Source of the DNA: Nitrososphaerota archaeon
GTDB taxonomy: Archaea; Thermoproteota; Nitrososphaeria; Nitrososphaerales; Nitrosopumilaceae
Assembly: GCA_002730325.1 (NCBI GenBank)
Contig: PBZV01000008.1
Coordinates: 37,553 to 43,576, forward strand
Direction of reading: 5' to 3'
Length of the DNA: 6,024 bases
Below, piece after piece: positions 5,471 to 6,024 of this stretch. How positions within the stretch are numbered: the first letter of the stretch is position 1; every line of letters starts with the position of its first letter. A program made the translations under genes and the position numbers. The notes beneath the pieces were generated by a model. The model saw only the letters and a list, made by a program, of their open reading frames with translations, was not told the origin of the DNA and searched no databases.

Positions 5471-5497
5471 TATTGGGATCATTCCAAGCAAATACTA

Positions 5498-5506
5498 CAT
5501 ATTTAT
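5498..5506 (+). promoter_or_regulatory. TATA box for sdhA
   Basis: CATATTTAT is centred about 32 nt before the ATG at 5534, predicting a leader of only a few nucleotides. The overlapping TATCAC (5504-5509) repeats the half-site seen in the palindrome before the PadR gene. Confidence 0.45.
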
Positions 5507-5533
5507 CACGTCCAAAGCAAGTTTGACTGAAAA

Positions 5534-6024
5534 ATGGTTGATTCGATAGAATTTGATCTTATTATTTGTGGTTCTGGCCTTGCTGGATTAAGAGCTGCTA
5601 TTGCTGCAGCTAAAAAAGGACCTCATCTCAAAATTGGGGTTGTTTCTAAAGTACAAGTTATGCGTTCTCATTCAGTCTCTGCTGAAGGTGGAACTGCTGC
5701 AGTACTTTTTGAGGAAGAAGGTGATACAATTGAATCTCATATTTATGATACTGTGAAAGGTAGTGATTTTCTTGCAGATCAAGATGTTGCAGAAAAACTT
5801 TGTGTTGAAATGCCAAAGGAAATTCATCAATTAGATCATTGGGGAATGCCTTGGTCAAGAAGACCTGATGGGAAAATTGATCAAAGGAATTTTGGAGGTT
5901 ATAGTTTTCCAAGAGCGACTTATGCATCAGACAAAGTTGGTTTCTTTGAAATGCAAACATTGTATGACACATGTCAAAAATTTGAAAATATTGAATATCT
6001 TAACGAATGGTTTGCAACATCTAT
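5534..6024 (+). CDS. sdhA: Succinate dehydrogenase/fumarate reductase flavoprotein subunit, N-terminal part (cut by window edge)
   Basis: The first 163 codons of the catalytic FAD subunit of succinate dehydrogenase (complex II), which oxidises succinate to fumarate on the cytoplasmic face of the membrane complex. The N terminus is FDLIICGSGLAGLRAAIAAA (7-26), with the GxGxxG FAD-binding fold. RSHSVSAEGGTAA (44-56) contains H46, the position of covalent FAD attachment in SdhA/FrdA. Later come HWGMPWSRRPDGKIDQRNFGG and RATYASDKVGFFEMQTLYDTC, matching the conserved capping/FAD segments, though the usual DKTG reads DKVG. L-aspartate oxidase is a relative, but the intact RSH flavinylation site favours SdhA/FrdA. 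Other subunits should follow to the right, outside the window. It starts at the first ATG, just downstream of a TATA box. Confidence 0.92.
   Translation, partial: MVDSIEFDLIICGSGLAGLRAAIAAAKKGPHLKIGVVSKVQVMRSHSVSAEGGTAAVLFEEEGDTIESHIYDTVKGSDFLADQDVAEKLCVEMPKEIHQLDHWGMPWSRRPDGKIDQRNFGGYSFPRATYASDKVGFFEMQTLYDTCQKFENIEYLNEWFATS

Noticed and set aside
5658..5972. Minus-strand open frame of 104 codons
   Set aside because: It is antisense to sdhA, whose FAD motifs are clear; the translated protein is Gln/Leu/His-rich low-complexity sequence.

Overview
The window looks like chromosomal DNA from an ammonia-oxidising archaeon of the Nitrosopumilus/Nitrosarchaeum type (Thaumarchaeota/Nitrososphaerota). 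This rests on several things: strongly AT-rich DNA, an Alba chromatin protein, a tRNA without an encoded CCA end, and archaeal TATA-like boxes about 25-26 nt before several start codons, as expected for leaderless mRNAs. The lineage call is inference from these traits and overall protein character; no search was run.

Layout. On the minus strand, positions 1-2818 hold four genes read right to left: a ferredoxin-NADP reductase-type flavoprotein, a small HIGH-superfamily nucleotidyltransferase that starts at TTG, a branched-chain aminotransferase (ilvE), and the N-terminal part of a Gfo/Idh/MocA oxidoreductase whose ATG directly follows the ilvE stop. A divergent promoter region (2819-2939) separates these from a plus-strand tRNA-Ala(GGC), whose 3' end stops 1 nt from the end of a convergent HEAT-repeat gene. 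A 115-bp divergent spacer then serves the HEAT gene and alba. Alba converges on a PEP mutase/isocitrate lyase superfamily gene with 7 nt between the stops. Next comes a PadR-family regulator on the minus strand, divergent from sdhA (succinate dehydrogenase/fumarate reductase flavoprotein), which runs off the right edge.

How the genes work together. Most are core metabolism or housekeeping: branched-chain amino acids, NADPH/ferredoxin balance, a nucleotidyl transfer reaction, chromatin packing, translation and succinate oxidation. The only clear regulatory unit is the PadR gene with its 94-bp divergent promoter region shared with sdhA. An imperfect 16-bp palindrome there sits between the PadR TATA box and start codon, where an autoregulatory operator would be expected.

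I do not see a mobile element, CRISPR array, phage gene or obvious new defence system. The observations most worth following are the PadR operator facing sdhA, the loss of the glycine-rich nucleotide-binding motif in the Gfo/Idh protein, the unassigned lyase-type enzyme, the TTG start touching a stop codon, and two convergent junctions where terminator-like T tracts also encode basic C-terminal tails.
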